From: Alphaproteobacteria bacterium
GTDB lineage: Bacteria; Pseudomonadota; Alphaproteobacteria; Caulobacterales; Aquidulcibacteraceae
Length of the DNA: 64,000 nt
Assembly: GCA_026400735.1 (NCBI GenBank)
Contig: JAPLOL010000044.1
Span: forward strand, 2,501-66,500
Direction: 5' to 3'
The translations under genes were made by a program, and so were the position numbers. The stretch's first letter is position 1; every line of letters starts with the position of its first letter. Positions 1 through 10,426 of this stretch are shown here, piece after piece. A model generated the notes under the pieces. That model was given only the letters and a program-made list of their open reading frames with translations. It was not told the origin of the DNA and did no database searches.

Positions 1-2
1 AA

Positions 3-977
3 ACGCGCCGCCTGGATGCGGCGACGGCGCTTGCTTGGGTTGGCGGACTTCTGTTCGGCATCGCGGTCATCGCGTTTATCGCGGCCAATTGGGACGTTAC
101 GCCGAAACTTGTACGTTTTGCGACGTTGCTCGTTGCGTTCTTGGGCTTTGCCGCGGGCGCCGCGTGGGCATCGCAAAAGCAGCGCCCCACGCTTTCAAAC
201 ATTCTGCTCACCGTCGCGGCGTTGGTGTTCGCAGCGTCGATTGGCCTGACGGGACAGATCTTCGACATCGCCGGCGATCCGCGCAGTGCAGCATACGGCG
301 CCGGGATTACGGCGTTCGCTTTGGCGATCGCCGGCCGCTCGACCGGCGCAGCACTCGTTGGCCTTGTGTTTATTGCGATTGGCGATTTCACCGAGCACCA
401 ATGGTTTTCTGGCGCAGAATCCGAAGCGCCGTGGATGTTGATCGGCGCGCCGCTTGCTGGCTATCTCGCTTTGCGTTGGGGTTCGGCCGCGCTCGCACAC
501 GCATCAGCGCTTGCGATCATCTATTGCTTCATCTGGTTCGCGACGAAGACCGAAGCGGAAACTGGCGTCTTTCTGTTCCTCGCAATTCTCATGGGCGCGA
601 TGGCCGCCGGCGCGCGTTGGCTGCACGCGCAAGATCGCGCATTTGCCGGAGTCTTTTATGGGTGGTTCACGGCTGGAGCCCTGCTCCTCTTCGCGATCGC
701 GGGATACTTGCCGTGGTTCGGCAGTGAGAGCGGCAATGGCGGCATCGCGCATCGCATTGCTTTGCTCGCCATTTCAGGCGGCGTTCTCGCGCTTGGTCGT
801 TTCGATCGGCACGGGCTTGTCACTGCGATTGGTGTTCTTGGTGTCATCGCATCGATCTGCGCCTTGCTGAGCGACCTCGGACTTGATCTGCTCGCAGCTG
901 CTGGCGTCTTCCTCATATGTGCTGTCGCCGCTTTGATTGGCGGCCTCTTGCTTCGCAACAAGAAGAGCGCCGCATGA
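3..977 (+). CDS. DUF2157-type multi-pass membrane protein (5' truncated by window edge)
   Basis: Frame open from the window edge (..ALAWVGGLLFGIAVIAFIAANWDVTPKLVRFATLL..), many TM segments; overlaps the next CDS by ATGA. Confidence 0.75.
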   Translation, partial: TRRLDAATALAWVGGLLFGIAVIAFIAANWDVTPKLVRFATLLVAFLGFAAGAAWASQKQRPTLSNILLTVAALVFAASIGLTGQIFDIAGDPRSAAYGAGITAFALAIAGRSTGAALVGLVFIAIGDFTEHQWFSGAESEAPWMLIGAPLAGYLALRWGSAALAHASALAIIYCFIWFATKTEAETGVFLFLAILMGAMAAGARWLHAQDRAFAGVFYGWFTAGALLLFAIAGYLPWFGSESGNGGIAHRIALLAISGGVLALGRFDRHGLVTAIGVLGVIASICALLSDLGLDLLAAAGVFLICAVAALIGGLLLRNKKSAA

Positions 978-1555
978 AAATCCCAGCGCCACAACGCATT
1001 CTCGCAGTCGCCGGCCTTTGCGCCGCGGCACTCGTTGCGCTCGTTGTCACGGAAGGCTTCGCGCGCGAAGGCGGGCAAGAAATTACGTTGCCGATGGAGG
1101 CCGTCGATCCTCGCGCGCTTCTCAGCGGCCACTACGTGCAACTCAACTTTACCAATCGGCTTGAGGCGAACGACGTGTGCCCGTCCAACAGCGCCGGAGA
1201 ATGGGTCGCGCTTCGTCCTGAAAACAACATCTACGTCGCTGCCGGCTCCGCAGACTCTCGCGATCACGCAGAGCGTTTGGGCCCACTGCCGGTGAAAGGC
1301 ACGTTCACATGCTCAGCGCCGACGCCATCGCAAGACGGACTAGAAGCGATGCCGGGTTGGCTTGCGCTCGACCTTGGCGTCGATCGCTTCCATATCAACC
1401 AAGCCGACGCGCTGCGCATCGAACAGGTCTTGCGCGAACAACGGCCAAATGAAGAAACCCGTGCGTTCGCCGTTCTCTCTGTTGGGCGAGACGGTCGCGC
1501 GCGACTGCGCGCGCTGGTCATTGACGGCGAACGCTTCGATCTGCGCTGGCTTTAA
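974..1555 (+). CDS. GDYXXLXY-domain protein
   Basis: MKIPAPQRILAVAG.. signal/TM then 'DPRALLSGHYVQLNF' motif; the usual partner of DUF2157 proteins. Confidence 0.75.
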   Translation: MKIPAPQRILAVAGLCAAALVALVVTEGFAREGGQEITLPMEAVDPRALLSGHYVQLNFTNRLEANDVCPSNSAGEWVALRPENNIYVAAGSADSRDHAERLGPLPVKGTFTCSAPTPSQDGLEAMPGWLALDLGVDRFHINQADALRIEQVLREQRPNEETRAFAVLSVGRDGRARLRALVIDGERFDLRWL

Positions 1556-2193
1556 GCCCTCGTTTCGCGCGGTTGCAGTAGTGCGTACGCAACGCCACCG
1601 CCAATGAAACCGCCAAGGTGACCTTCCCACGCAATTGGAAAGAAGCCCGCCTCAGAGGCGATGCCCATCAACACGACGTTCACGAAGAAGAGCCCTCCGA
1701 GCGGCCCGCGCACTTGCGGATCGGCGAGCGCCTCGCGCCACGTGCGCCGTGTTGAGAAGAAGAATGCCGTCAACATCCCGCACACCCCGCCCGAGGCGCC
1801 AACCGCGGATGCGTTTGCATCATTCCAGTTGAGGACGAGGAATAGGATCGCGCCGCCAAGCACGGCCACAAAGTAAACGATAAGATAACGCACGGCGCCG
1901 AGCCGCAATGATGGCCAACGTGACGCGCCGAACAAGAAGAGCACATTGCCGCCGACGTGCCACCAGCCGAGGTGCAGGAACGAATGTCCGAACAACGGAC
2001 CAAGCGCCTCCCACCAATGATCGAAATGGGAGGGGCTTTCTGCGTGAAAGCGCGCCGGGCTTAGCGCGAAAGTATAGTCAACAAATTCTTGCGTTGATGC
2101 GGGCGCAGCAAGGAAGGCCAGATACGCCGCCACAATCGAGCCGGTTAACAGCCAAACAACAATAGGCGTCTTCGGTCTTACGTCTTCGTACAC
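1552..2193 (-). CDS. Rhomboid family intramembrane serine protease
   Basis: Multi-TM; GASGGVCGM (GxSG catalytic Ser) and WEGHLGGFIGG (catalytic His); HxxxxHLGWWHVGGNVLFL. Confidence 0.9.
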   Translation of the reverse strand: MYEDVRPKTPIVVWLLTGSIVAAYLAFLAAPASTQEFVDYTFALSPARFHAESPSHFDHWWEALGPLFGHSFLHLGWWHVGGNVLFLFGASRWPSLRLGAVRYLIVYFVAVLGGAILFLVLNWNDANASAVGASGGVCGMLTAFFFSTRRTWREALADPQVRGPLGGLFFVNVVLMGIASEAGFFPIAWEGHLGGFIGGGVAYALLQPRETRA

Positions 2194-2347
2194 ATCTCAT
2201 CTCCCGCGCCGTTACGGGACGCTTGAACCAATATGGCAACGCCAAATTCACCATACTAGCGGCGATTTCGCGTCAGAAGCGCTCGCGTGTGTGTGGCACG
2301 CCCATTGCTTTCTCGCTCTGCAGACGAATTTTTGCGGAGCACACAAC

Positions 2348-2707
2348 GTGCGTACGTTCATTATCCTCGGCGCCCTCGCCTTCGCTAGCGCGGCCAACGC
2401 AGATCAAATTCCTGGCGGCGCTGGCGATTTCTCGCGCGGCTTCGGCATGGGCTACGAGTCGTTCGACACGCCAATCAACCCCGCCACGCGTGACGAAAAC
2501 GGCAACCGCACCATCGTCAACGGCCGGATGGAAATTGAAGGCTCTCTCACCGGCGGCCTTCAAGACAGCTTCGCCAGCGGCATCGGCGCTTCGAGCGCCA
2601 TCGGCAACCAACTCAACGTGATCACCCAGGGCAATTACAACACGGTGATCGTGGACTCTACCCAGATCAACAACGGCGACATCACCGCCGTCGTCGGAGA
2701 CGAATAA
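2348..2707 (+). CDS. hfaA: Holdfast anchoring protein HfaA
   Basis: GTG start with RBS-like cggag; signal peptide; curli-like 'IGNQLNVITQGNYNTVIVDSTQINNGD'; first in a coupled hfaA-hfaB-hfaD order. Confidence 0.85.
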   Translation: MRTFIILGALAFASAANADQIPGGAGDFSRGFGMGYESFDTPINPATRDENGNRTIVNGRMEIEGSLTGGLQDSFASGIGASSAIGNQLNVITQGNYNTVIVDSTQINNGDITAVVGDE

Positions 2708-3702
2708 TGCGCGCGCTGAAAACCTTCGCTGTCCTCGCGGCCACGACCGCTCTCACCGCGTGCGTCACGCCGTTCTCCGGCAATGATGGCATGTACGCGC
2801 TGCCGATCGGCGACGCACCTGTCACCGCGAACCCGACTGCCTACACACCGGCTCTCGATTGCCTGCATAGCTACGCCACGAGCAACAACGTTGCTGCGCC
2901 GCGCATCGCTGTTGGCCGCATCCTCGATTACACCGGTTCTGTCTCAGAAGAAGGCGGGCGCCGCATCACGCAAGGCGCTTCGCTGATGGCGATGTCGGCC
3001 TTTAACAAAGCCGGCGCACGCTTAGTTGAACGCTTCGATACGTCGGTCACGGAACTGGAACTCCGTTACGCGAACAATCGCTTGATCGGCCAAGAAGGCG
3101 CCAACGCGAACGACGAGAACGTCCGCCGCATCTATGCCGGCCAAATGCCGGGCTCCGACTATTACTTCGTCGGCGGCATCACCGAACTCAACTACAACAT
3201 CCGCTCGACCGGCATCGACGCCCAAGGCGGCCACACCGACGCACGCGACGGCGTCGGCAATGCCGGTGCGCGCCTCTACGTGATGAACATCGCGCTCGAC
3301 TTCCGCCTCATCGACACCCGCACGCTCGAAGTTGTCGACGTGATTTCGTATCAAAAGCAGATTATCGGCCGCGAACTGCGCGCTGGCGTGTTCTCGTTCT
3401 TCGACAACACCATTGTCGACATCGCTGGCGGTGAACGCGCTCTTGAGCCCGTTCAACTGGCCGTCCGCGCCGGTGTTGAGCGCGCTGTCGTGGAAGTAAT
3501 GAGCCGCTTCTACAACGTCAGCGACAGCGGCGTTTGCGCCACGGCGCTCCAGGCGTCGGGTGATCCGATGGGCCCTGGCACCACGCAAACCGCAGCGAAC
3601 GTCAGCCCCGCAACCGCCGCGATCGAGCAATCGCGCGCCAATCCGGACAGCTGGAACGATCATCGCGACAACAACTTCACCGGTCTGCGCGGCCGCTCGT
3701 AA
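2707..3702 (+). CDS. hfaB: Holdfast anchor secretion lipoprotein HfaB (CsgG-like)
   Basis: Lipobox ..ALTACV; CsgG-like region 'RIAVGRILDYTGS..EGGRRITQGASLMAMSAFNKAGARLVERFDTSVTELEL'; start overlaps hfaA stop (TAATG). Confidence 0.9.
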   Translation: MRALKTFAVLAATTALTACVTPFSGNDGMYALPIGDAPVTANPTAYTPALDCLHSYATSNNVAAPRIAVGRILDYTGSVSEEGGRRITQGASLMAMSAFNKAGARLVERFDTSVTELELRYANNRLIGQEGANANDENVRRIYAGQMPGSDYYFVGGITELNYNIRSTGIDAQGGHTDARDGVGNAGARLYVMNIALDFRLIDTRTLEVVDVISYQKQIIGRELRAGVFSFFDNTIVDIAGGERALEPVQLAVRAGVERAVVEVMSRFYNVSDSGVCATALQASGDPMGPGTTQTAANVSPATAAIEQSRANPDSWNDHRDNNFTGLRGRS

Positions 3703-3726
3703 GAGCGCCGCAACGGAGCCCGCCAA

Positions 3727-4932
3727 ATGCGCGCCGTTCTTTCTCTGCTCGTCACCACAGCGCTCGTGAGTGCGCCGGCTGCCTACGCGCAGTCGAACAA
3801 CCAGTATCAAGGCGGCGACGCCACCGCCGTCACGGATGTCCAAGCTGGTTATGCCAATGACGCCGGCGCGACCGCCGTCGCCAGCGGCAACGCTGTGTCA
3901 ACGACGCAGGAAGACAGCGACACCGACTTGACCAGCTCCCAACACATGGATGGCGAGACCACTGCGGAAGCCAACGCCACCGTGTGGACCGCGACGAACA
4001 ATGTCGCCATTACCTCGGCGGCTGTCGGCAACGGTGGCACAGCTGTGATCAGTGGCGGCTCAAGCAACATCGAAGCTGAGCAACTCGGCCGCGGCAACGC
4101 CAACGCGACCACGACGCTGCGCAACGGGTACGCTTACAACGCAGCTGTCTCCTCCTCGGCCAGCAGCAACACTGCCGCTGTCTCGGCTCAGAACGCCGAA
4201 GTGCGCGTGCTGATGAACCAAGAGAGCACTGGTTCGGTGAATGCGTCGGCCGAGATGGACGCCGATTATGTCGAAGACCAAGCGGTTTCTGGCGTTATCG
4301 CGAGCGCCAACAATCTCAGCATCGGCGGTGAGACCTCCACGATCCTCAACGCCACGCGCCAAAACGCGACAGGCGAAAGCGTTACTGCACGCTCAGATCT
4401 CTACGTCGGCTTGGCCACGGATGCTTCGGGCAACGCGACCGCGAACGCCAACTCGACCACGATCGACAATCAATGGGGTTATGTGAACGCCGCGATCGAA
4501 CAGAATGCGACATCACAGGTTCAAGCTGACTCTTACGTGACGCTTGGCAGCGACTTCACCGGCTTTGCTTCGGCTGGCGCGTACGGCGTCGGCAACCAGG
4601 CGACCGTTGCCAATGTTGGCTCGGACACAGTTCTGGATGTCACGCAGTCCAATGGCGGCGGCGTTTCTGCAAATGCGGCTCTCGCCGGTGACGGCGGCGG
4701 CATGGCGCTCGCCTCTTCCGCAGCTTACGGCAATAGCATCAGCGGTTCGGTGTGCAATGGTTGCGACGCCACCGGCAACGTGCCTGGACTTTACGCCTCA
4801 AGCACGCAAACCAACGATGGCAACGTCTATTCTTCGTCGACGATCCGCACCAACGGCGCGGGCATAGTCGGCGCGACGTCCACCGCTATCGGCAACGCCG
4901 CCACCTACTCGGCGCGCCCGCCGGGCGGCTGA
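3727..4932 (+). CDS. hfaD: Holdfast anchor protein HfaD (Asn/Ala/Thr/Ser-rich surface protein)
   Basis: Signal peptide; low-complexity N/A/T/S/G-rich sequence with repeated 'NATA..GNA' units; immediately downstream of hfaAB. Confidence 0.82.
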   Translation: MRAVLSLLVTTALVSAPAAYAQSNNQYQGGDATAVTDVQAGYANDAGATAVASGNAVSTTQEDSDTDLTSSQHMDGETTAEANATVWTATNNVAITSAAVGNGGTAVISGGSSNIEAEQLGRGNANATTTLRNGYAYNAAVSSSASSNTAAVSAQNAEVRVLMNQESTGSVNASAEMDADYVEDQAVSGVIASANNLSIGGETSTILNATRQNATGESVTARSDLYVGLATDASGNATANANSTTIDNQWGYVNAAIEQNATSQVQADSYVTLGSDFTGFASAGAYGVGNQATVANVGSDTVLDVTQSNGGGVSANAALAGDGGGMALASSAAYGNSISGSVCNGCDATGNVPGLYASSTQTNDGNVYSSSTIRTNGAGIVGATSTAIGNAATYSARPPGG

Positions 4933-4955
4933 GGCTTCAGCCCAATAGCGCCTAA

Positions 4956-5765
4956 CTATTCGCCTTGGAAGTTCTGGTTCATCGCCTCGGCGGGCATCAC
5001 GCCTTCGCAACAAGGCCCGCCGATCGGCCGCGCTGGCACGCCAGCAACGGTGCAACGCGGCGACACGTCTTCGAGCACGACCGAACCTGCTGCGATGCGC
5101 GCATCTTCGCCGACTTCAATGTTGCCAAGCACCTTCGCGCCGGCCCCGATCATCACGCCGCGACGTATCTTCGGATGCCGATCGCCGCCCTCTTTACCAG
5201 TGCCACCAAGCGTCACTGAGTGGAGCATCGAGACATCATCTTCGACGACCGCCGTCTCGCCGATAACGATGCCATGCGCGTGGTCGATGAACACGCCGGC
5301 GCCAATCCTCGCATTCGGGTGGATGTCGACGGCGAACAATTCAGAGACGCGGCTTTGTAGGTGATACGCGAGGATCTCGCGCTCCTGACGCCAAAGCCAA
5401 TTGGCGATGCGATAGGACTGCAGCCCGCCGTATCCTTTAAAGTAGAGAAACGGCTGTAAGTACGTGCGGCACGCAGGATCGCGCTCACGCACGACGCGCA
5501 TGTCGCGGGTCGCTTGCGCAACCAACTCGGGCTCCGACTGATACGCTTCGCGAATCACTTCGCGGAGCTGGAGCGCCGGCAAATCGCCAGCGCCCAGCTT
5601 CTGCGCTAAGTGATACGAGAGCGCGTCCTCAATCCGATCGTGGTGCAAAATCGACGCGTGCAGATACGACGCCAGCAACGGCTCTTCCGCCGCAGCTTGC
5701 ATCGCCTCGACGCGCAGCTGCGCCCAGACACCGCCCGAAGCTTCAAACACGCGTGGCTCGGCCAT
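4956..5765 (-). CDS. cysE: Serine O-acetyltransferase
   Basis: Hexapeptide-repeat acyltransferase: 'DIHPNARIGAGVFIDHAHGIVIGETAVVEDDVSMLHSVTLGGTGKEGGDRHPKI'. Confidence 0.95.
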   Translation of the reverse strand: MAEPRVFEASGGVWAQLRVEAMQAAAEEPLLASYLHASILHHDRIEDALSYHLAQKLGAGDLPALQLREVIREAYQSEPELVAQATRDMRVVRERDPACRTYLQPFLYFKGYGGLQSYRIANWLWRQEREILAYHLQSRVSELFAVDIHPNARIGAGVFIDHAHGIVIGETAVVEDDVSMLHSVTLGGTGKEGGDRHPKIRRGVMIGAGAKVLGNIEVGEDARIAAGSVVLEDVSPRCTVAGVPARPIGGPCCEGVMPAEAMNQNFQGE

Positions 5766-5768
5766 CGC

Positions 5769-6377
5769 CTACTCTCCCTGCCGGAGCATCGCTGCAGTCA
5801 GCGCCGCCGGCAATTGTCCCGTCACCGCCATGTGGTGGGCGCGCAGCACCGCGGCAACCGTGAGGGAGTCGCGAATGTGACCGGCGGCAACTCGATCCAG
5901 CACCTTCAGAAAATGCGCTTTGCGGCGCTGCAGCACCTCAGTCGGGTCAGGATCGGCCTCGCCCGGGGACAAATCGGTCGCGATGAAGATCACAGCCTGC
6001 TCATCGGTCAGTGAGTTAGAGAGGTCCATTTCTAAGACCTGCACCCATTGCCGCGCACGCAGACCGGTCTCTTCTGCGAGTTCACGTTCCGCACATCCCC
6101 GCGCATCTTCGCCAGGTTCAGCGCCGCCTTCCGGTATTTCCCAAGAATATCGCGCGAGTGGAAACCGCCACTGGCCGACCAGATGGACGCAGCCTTCAGC
6201 ATCGATCGGCAACACGCCCACGGCCAAGCGGCGCACACGTATCACACCGTAATAACCCTTCGCGCCGTCAGGGCGTATGACGTCATGTTCGTCGATCCGG
6301 AACCAATCGTTCTCGAACGCGTGCGCCATACCCTTGACGATCCAAGGATTGCCGCCTTCATCCCATGTATCACTCAT
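5769..6377 (-). CDS. NUDIX hydrolase
   Basis: Nudix box 'GGAEPGEDARGCAERELAEETGL'. Confidence 0.9.
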   Translation of the reverse strand: MSDTWDEGGNPWIVKGMAHAFENDWFRIDEHDVIRPDGAKGYYGVIRVRRLAVGVLPIDAEGCVHLVGQWRFPLARYSWEIPEGGAEPGEDARGCAERELAEETGLRARQWVQVLEMDLSNSLTDEQAVIFIATDLSPGEADPDPTEVLQRRKAHFLKVLDRVAAGHIRDSLTVAAVLRAHHMAVTGQLPAALTAAMLRQGE

Positions 6378-6422
6378 CCTATCTGTCTAGCCTCGGGCGC
6401 GCGTCCGCGCCACGGAGAGAAC

Positions 6423-7052
6423 ATGCCCCTTCCGCTATCCGCCATTCCCTCTCAGCCGCACGAGAACGAGCCCGCTGACGCAGTGCATGAAAGCGCCGAG
6501 ACGCTCGCCCTGCTGGCGCGCCGCCGGTCGTTGAAGCTGATGCATTTGCAGGCGCCAGCGCCGAGTGCTGAAGAACTTGATGCGCTGATCAATCTAGCTG
6601 CACGCGTGCCGGATCATGGCAAACTCGGGCCGTGGCGTTTCGTGATCATCGATGGCGAAGGCCGCACACGCGCAGGCGCGGCGCTTGAGCAGGTCATCAG
6701 AAACGATGAGGGCGTTGATGATGCGCGCCGCGAATTTGTGCGCGGCTGGTTCAACCGTGCGCCAGCATGCGTGATGGTTGTGTCGTCGCCGCGGCCTAGC
6801 CCGAAAGTGCCAGAGTGGGAGCAAGTGCTCTCTGCAGGCGCCGTATGCTTCAACCTGCTCCTGGCGGCGCATGCGCTTGGCTATGCTGGCAGTTGGCTGA
6901 CCGAGTGGCCGACGTTTGACGAGCGCGCGCGCGTTGCGTTGGGCCTTGCCGCGGAAGAGCGCGTCGCTGGCTTTGTTTATCTCGGGACTGCCGCGCAGGG
7001 CGCAGCGGAGCGCGTGCGCGCTGATGTCAGCTCGCGGATTTCACGATTTTAG
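6423..7052 (+). CDS. Nitroreductase family protein
   Basis: 'RRSLKLMHLQAPAPSAEELDALINLAARVPDHGKLGPWRFVII' typical of YdjA-like nitroreductases. Confidence 0.88.
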   Translation: MPLPLSAIPSQPHENEPADAVHESAETLALLARRRSLKLMHLQAPAPSAEELDALINLAARVPDHGKLGPWRFVIIDGEGRTRAGAALEQVIRNDEGVDDARREFVRGWFNRAPACVMVVSSPRPSPKVPEWEQVLSAGAVCFNLLLAAHALGYAGSWLTEWPTFDERARVALGLAAEERVAGFVYLGTAAQGAAERVRADVSSRISRF

Positions 7053-8121
7053 CGGCAGACTGCGAGGGCGAGGGCGCGCCGACATCGTTGCTGACTTCTG
7101 GGTTGCTGGCCTCTGGGCGATCTGCATCAACCCAGCAGCGCGCTACCGAACTCCAGCGCCGATCGCCGCCGAGCCACAGCACATATTGATCGGGCCGCTC
7201 GCCGATCCGCCGCTCCATCCAATCCAAGATTTCGTTGGTGATGCGGACGTCGGCTTCGGTGTCGTCGCGGTCCGGCGCGGGGATCACCGGGCTCCATTCC
7301 ATGATGAGGTGGCGATCGCTGACGATGAACGGCACGCACGTCACGATCGGCGTTTGACTAAGTCGCGACAATCGCGCCGTGCCGAGCGCGAATGTTTGCG
7401 AGGCATAGCCAGCAAAGGGTCGCGTAAGCCCGCCGCCCTTCTCTGCGCCCCATGAAGCATCGGACGCGATAGCCACCGCGCCACCAGGCTCACGCAAGTG
7501 GTGCAACAAGCGCACTAGGAACGATTTGCCCGCGACTTCGGCGATATCGACATTGCCTTCCCGCATGGAGCGGATGCCGGCGATCATCTCGCGCATCTGC
7601 AAACGCACGCGCAGCCCGCGCGGTGTCTTTGCCTGCGTCATCGGCGCGATAACCGTCGCCAGCCGGTGCGGAAGAATCCAGGGCATATAAATGCACGACA
7701 TCGCTTCACGCGAAAAATGCCCAGTCGCGATGATGAAAGATTGCTTGGGATCGTTCAGGAATGCGGGTGCGCCGCGCATGTCGACCGTCCACTCGCGTGA
7801 ACGCTCCAAGCCCGAAGCCACGCGGGTCGCGTTCACGTGATCGCGGAAGGGGCGACCGAGCCAATCGGCGGCTATGTCGTTGATCCTCTGCCCGGGCAGC
7901 GCCGCGCGCATATCCTTGCGTGCACGCATACCGACTGGCGAGGCAGCGAGCATCGCTTGGACGGCGTCTGCGAGCCCATAGGCCCATGAGCGCGGCAAAA
8001 TCAGCGTCGCGGTGCGCAAGATGATGAATAGCAGAGCGCGGAAAGCCTCGACGGCTTGCGTCAGGGCGACGCGGCGCATGCGCGCGCCGCTGGCCCAAAC
8101 TGACCGCATTCCCGTAAGCAT
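7027..8121 (-). CDS. LpxL/HtrB-like lipid A acyltransferase family protein
   Basis: 'SFIIATGHFSREAMS..' and later acyltransferase motifs 'PIVTCVPFIVSDRHLIMEWSPVI', 'PDQYVLWLGGDRRW'. Confidence 0.72.
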   Translation of the reverse strand: MLTGMRSVWASGARMRRVALTQAVEAFRALLFIILRTATLILPRSWAYGLADAVQAMLAASPVGMRARKDMRAALPGQRINDIAADWLGRPFRDHVNATRVASGLERSREWTVDMRGAPAFLNDPKQSFIIATGHFSREAMSCIYMPWILPHRLATVIAPMTQAKTPRGLRVRLQMREMIAGIRSMREGNVDIAEVAGKSFLVRLLHHLREPGGAVAIASDASWGAEKGGGLTRPFAGYASQTFALGTARLSRLSQTPIVTCVPFIVSDRHLIMEWSPVIPAPDRDDTEADVRITNEILDWMERRIGERPDQYVLWLGGDRRWSSVARCWVDADRPEASNPEVSNDVGAPSPSQSAAKIVKSAS

Positions 8122-8166
8122 TGCTCTGGTCCGTCGTAACCGGGCTTACAAAGCAACGACCGCGCC

Positions 8167-9702
8167 ATGCAGTCCGCGCGCGTTAAGCCTCTTGCGACGG
8201 CAAATCCCTTGCATAAGAGAATGCCGCCCGCCTGGCGGCGCGGTGCTTGGAGTTTACCGGTGGCCCTGAAGAGGATCGCGTTCGGCGTTGCGACGCTCTC
8301 GGCCGCGCGCGTGATCCAATTGGCGTCGAGCTTCGTCGCCATCCCCTTCTTGGCGCGTATGCTGACGCCAGTCGACTTCGGCTTGGCCGCACTCGCGCTC
8401 TCAATGGTGATGTTCTTCACGATGATCGGCGACGCAGGTCTTGGCCGATCGCTGGTGCGCGTGGATGCGAACGACACCGAGGCGTGGTCGAGTGCGTTCT
8501 GGGCGAGCGTGCTGCTGATGACGGCGCTCTCCGTCTTGTTCTTCCTCATTTCATGGCCGGCAGCGACCTTCTTCAACGAACCGCGCCTCGTCCCGATCAT
8601 GATGGTGCTTTCTCTCGCGCCGCTACTGATGGGGATCGCAGAGATCCCTGCAGCATCTCTACTGCAGAAAGAGAAGTTTCAGTGGCTCGCGGGGGCGGAG
8701 TTCTCTGCCGCCATAGGCGGCGTCATCGTCGCGCTGGTCGTCGCGTTCAATGGCGGCGGCGCTTGGGCGCTGGTTTGGCAACATCTAACGCAGCGCATCG
8801 TCAAAGGCGTCGTCGTTCAACTTGCCAGCCAGCTCTATCCGCGCCCGGTGCTGAACTTCGAGAAGCTCAAAGAGCACATGCGCTTCATGGTCGATACTGC
8901 GGCGTGGTCGATGACAATGTTCGTCAATCGACAGGCGGACACTCTCGTTGTGGGGAAATTCTTCGGCGCGGCGACGCTCGGCCTCTACAACATCGCCGTT
9001 CGCATCATGCAGCTGCCGGTGAGCATTCTCGGCGGCTCGCTTCACAGCGCTGTCTACCCCCGCTTCGTGAAGCTCCGCGATGACAACAAAGCGCTGCGCG
9101 AATTGGTGTTGTTCACGACGATGGCGCAAGCGGTATTCGTTTTCCCGCCAATCGCTGCCGTCGCGGCTGCGAGCCACGCCTTCTTTACGCTGCTCCTATC
9201 GGAACGGTGGCAGGCCTCCGGCGAGATTTTCACGCTGCTCGCGGGCACTGCTGCAATCCAAACCATCGTCGCGATCAATGGCTCGCTGCTGCAGGCCATC
9301 GGCCGCACAGGCACGCGCCTGCGGTTGACCGTTGAGTACGCAATCCTGTGGACGATCTCAGCGCTCGTCACCGCGCCATTCGGCATCCACGCGGTGGCGC
9401 TGGGATGTACGGTGACTTCGCTGCTCTATCTGCCGCGCCTGCTGCACCTCTATCTGCGTCCGATCGAATGTTCGCCGATGGATTTCATGCGCGTGCTTGC
9501 GGCGCCGACATTCGCCGCGGTGGTGCTGTTCATCGGCCATCGCCTGCTAATGAGCGTGATTGAAGTTGGGCTTTGGACCGAGATCGGGATCGTCATTCTG
9601 GAAACGATCGTCGCTTATGCAGCGCTCGTGCTCTTCCAGCGCCGCGAGATCATGGGGCAGATTAAGAGCGTTCGGGCACTACTCTCGCCGAGCGCGGCCT
9701 AG
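8167..9702 (+). CDS. Oligosaccharide flippase (Wzx/MATE-like)
   Basis: About 12-14 TM; '[57 protein letters not shown]'. Confidence 0.88.
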   Translation: MQSARVKPLATANPLHKRMPPAWRRGAWSLPVALKRIAFGVATLSAARVIQLASSFVAIPFLARMLTPVDFGLAALALSMVMFFTMIGDAGLGRSLVRVDANDTEAWSSAFWASVLLMTALSVLFFLISWPAATFFNEPRLVPIMMVLSLAPLLMGIAEIPAASLLQKEKFQWLAGAEFSAAIGGVIVALVVAFNGGGAWALVWQHLTQRIVKGVVVQLASQLYPRPVLNFEKLKEHMRFMVDTAAWSMTMFVNRQADTLVVGKFFGAATLGLYNIAVRIMQLPVSILGGSLHSAVYPRFVKLRDDNKALRELVLFTTMAQAVFVFPPIAAVAAASHAFFTLLLSERWQASGEIFTLLAGTAAIQTIVAINGSLLQAIGRTGTRLRLTVEYAILWTISALVTAPFGIHAVALGCTVTSLLYLPRLLHLYLRPIECSPMDFMRVLAAPTFAAVVLFIGHRLLMSVIEVGLWTEIGIVILETIVAYAALVLFQRREIMGQIKSVRALLSPSAA

Positions 9703-10148
9703 CCGCGCGAACGATACGTCGCCACGCCTTGATCCGGCAGCCACAAACCGTCGGGCGCGGCGCCAGTCTGCCAGAACACATCGATCGGCATGCCGCCGCG
9801 TGGATTCCAATAGCCGCCGATGCGCAACCACAACGGATCAATCGCTTCGACCACGCGCTTCGCAACACCGACGGTGCAATCTTCGTGAAAGGCGCCGTGG
9901 TTGCGGAAGCTCTGCAAGAAGAGCTTCAAGCTCTTCGATTCAACGATCCAATCCTTCGGCGCGTAGTCGAGCACTAACACGCCGAAATCAGGCTGCCCGG
10001 TGACGGGGCAAATGGATGTGAATTCCGGCGCTGTGAAACGCGCAAGATAAAGCGTGCCCACGTGCGGGTTCGGCGCACGATCAAGCTGGGCTTGATCAGG
10101 ACTCGCAGGAATTGCCGCTGCGTGACCGAGTTGTGTAAATTCGCTCAT
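9699..10148 (-). CDS. queF: NADPH-dependent 7-cyano-7-deazaguanine reductase QueF
   Basis: '[50 protein letters not shown]' QueF signature. Confidence 0.96.
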   Translation of the reverse strand: MSEFTQLGHAAAIPASPDQAQLDRAPNPHVGTLYLARFTAPEFTSICPVTGQPDFGVLVLDYAPKDWIVESKSLKLFLQSFRNHGAFHEDCTVGVAKRVVEAIDPLWLRIGGYWNPRGGMPIDVFWQTGAAPDGLWLPDQGVATYRSRG

Positions 10149-10426
10149 ACGCACGGCCTAACCCGCATGGGGCTGGCGCGACAAGTCCGCGACTGACCGG
10201 ACGGTCATCTTTGGCTGACGTAACGGCGCGTTTTGCATGCAACACCGCCTCAAGTTCGTGTTTCGCCCGAATTGACGCCAAGGGCCGCAAAACGCGCCGC
10301 CAAATTAGGCGACATGCGCCTGCTCAGCGCGACTTGCGCTCAACTCACTTTGCCGACGCGCACCCCTCTTCAAGCATGAAGCAGACCTCACGGCCTCCGT
10401 GAGTCTTGGAGCAAGCGGGGAAGCAA

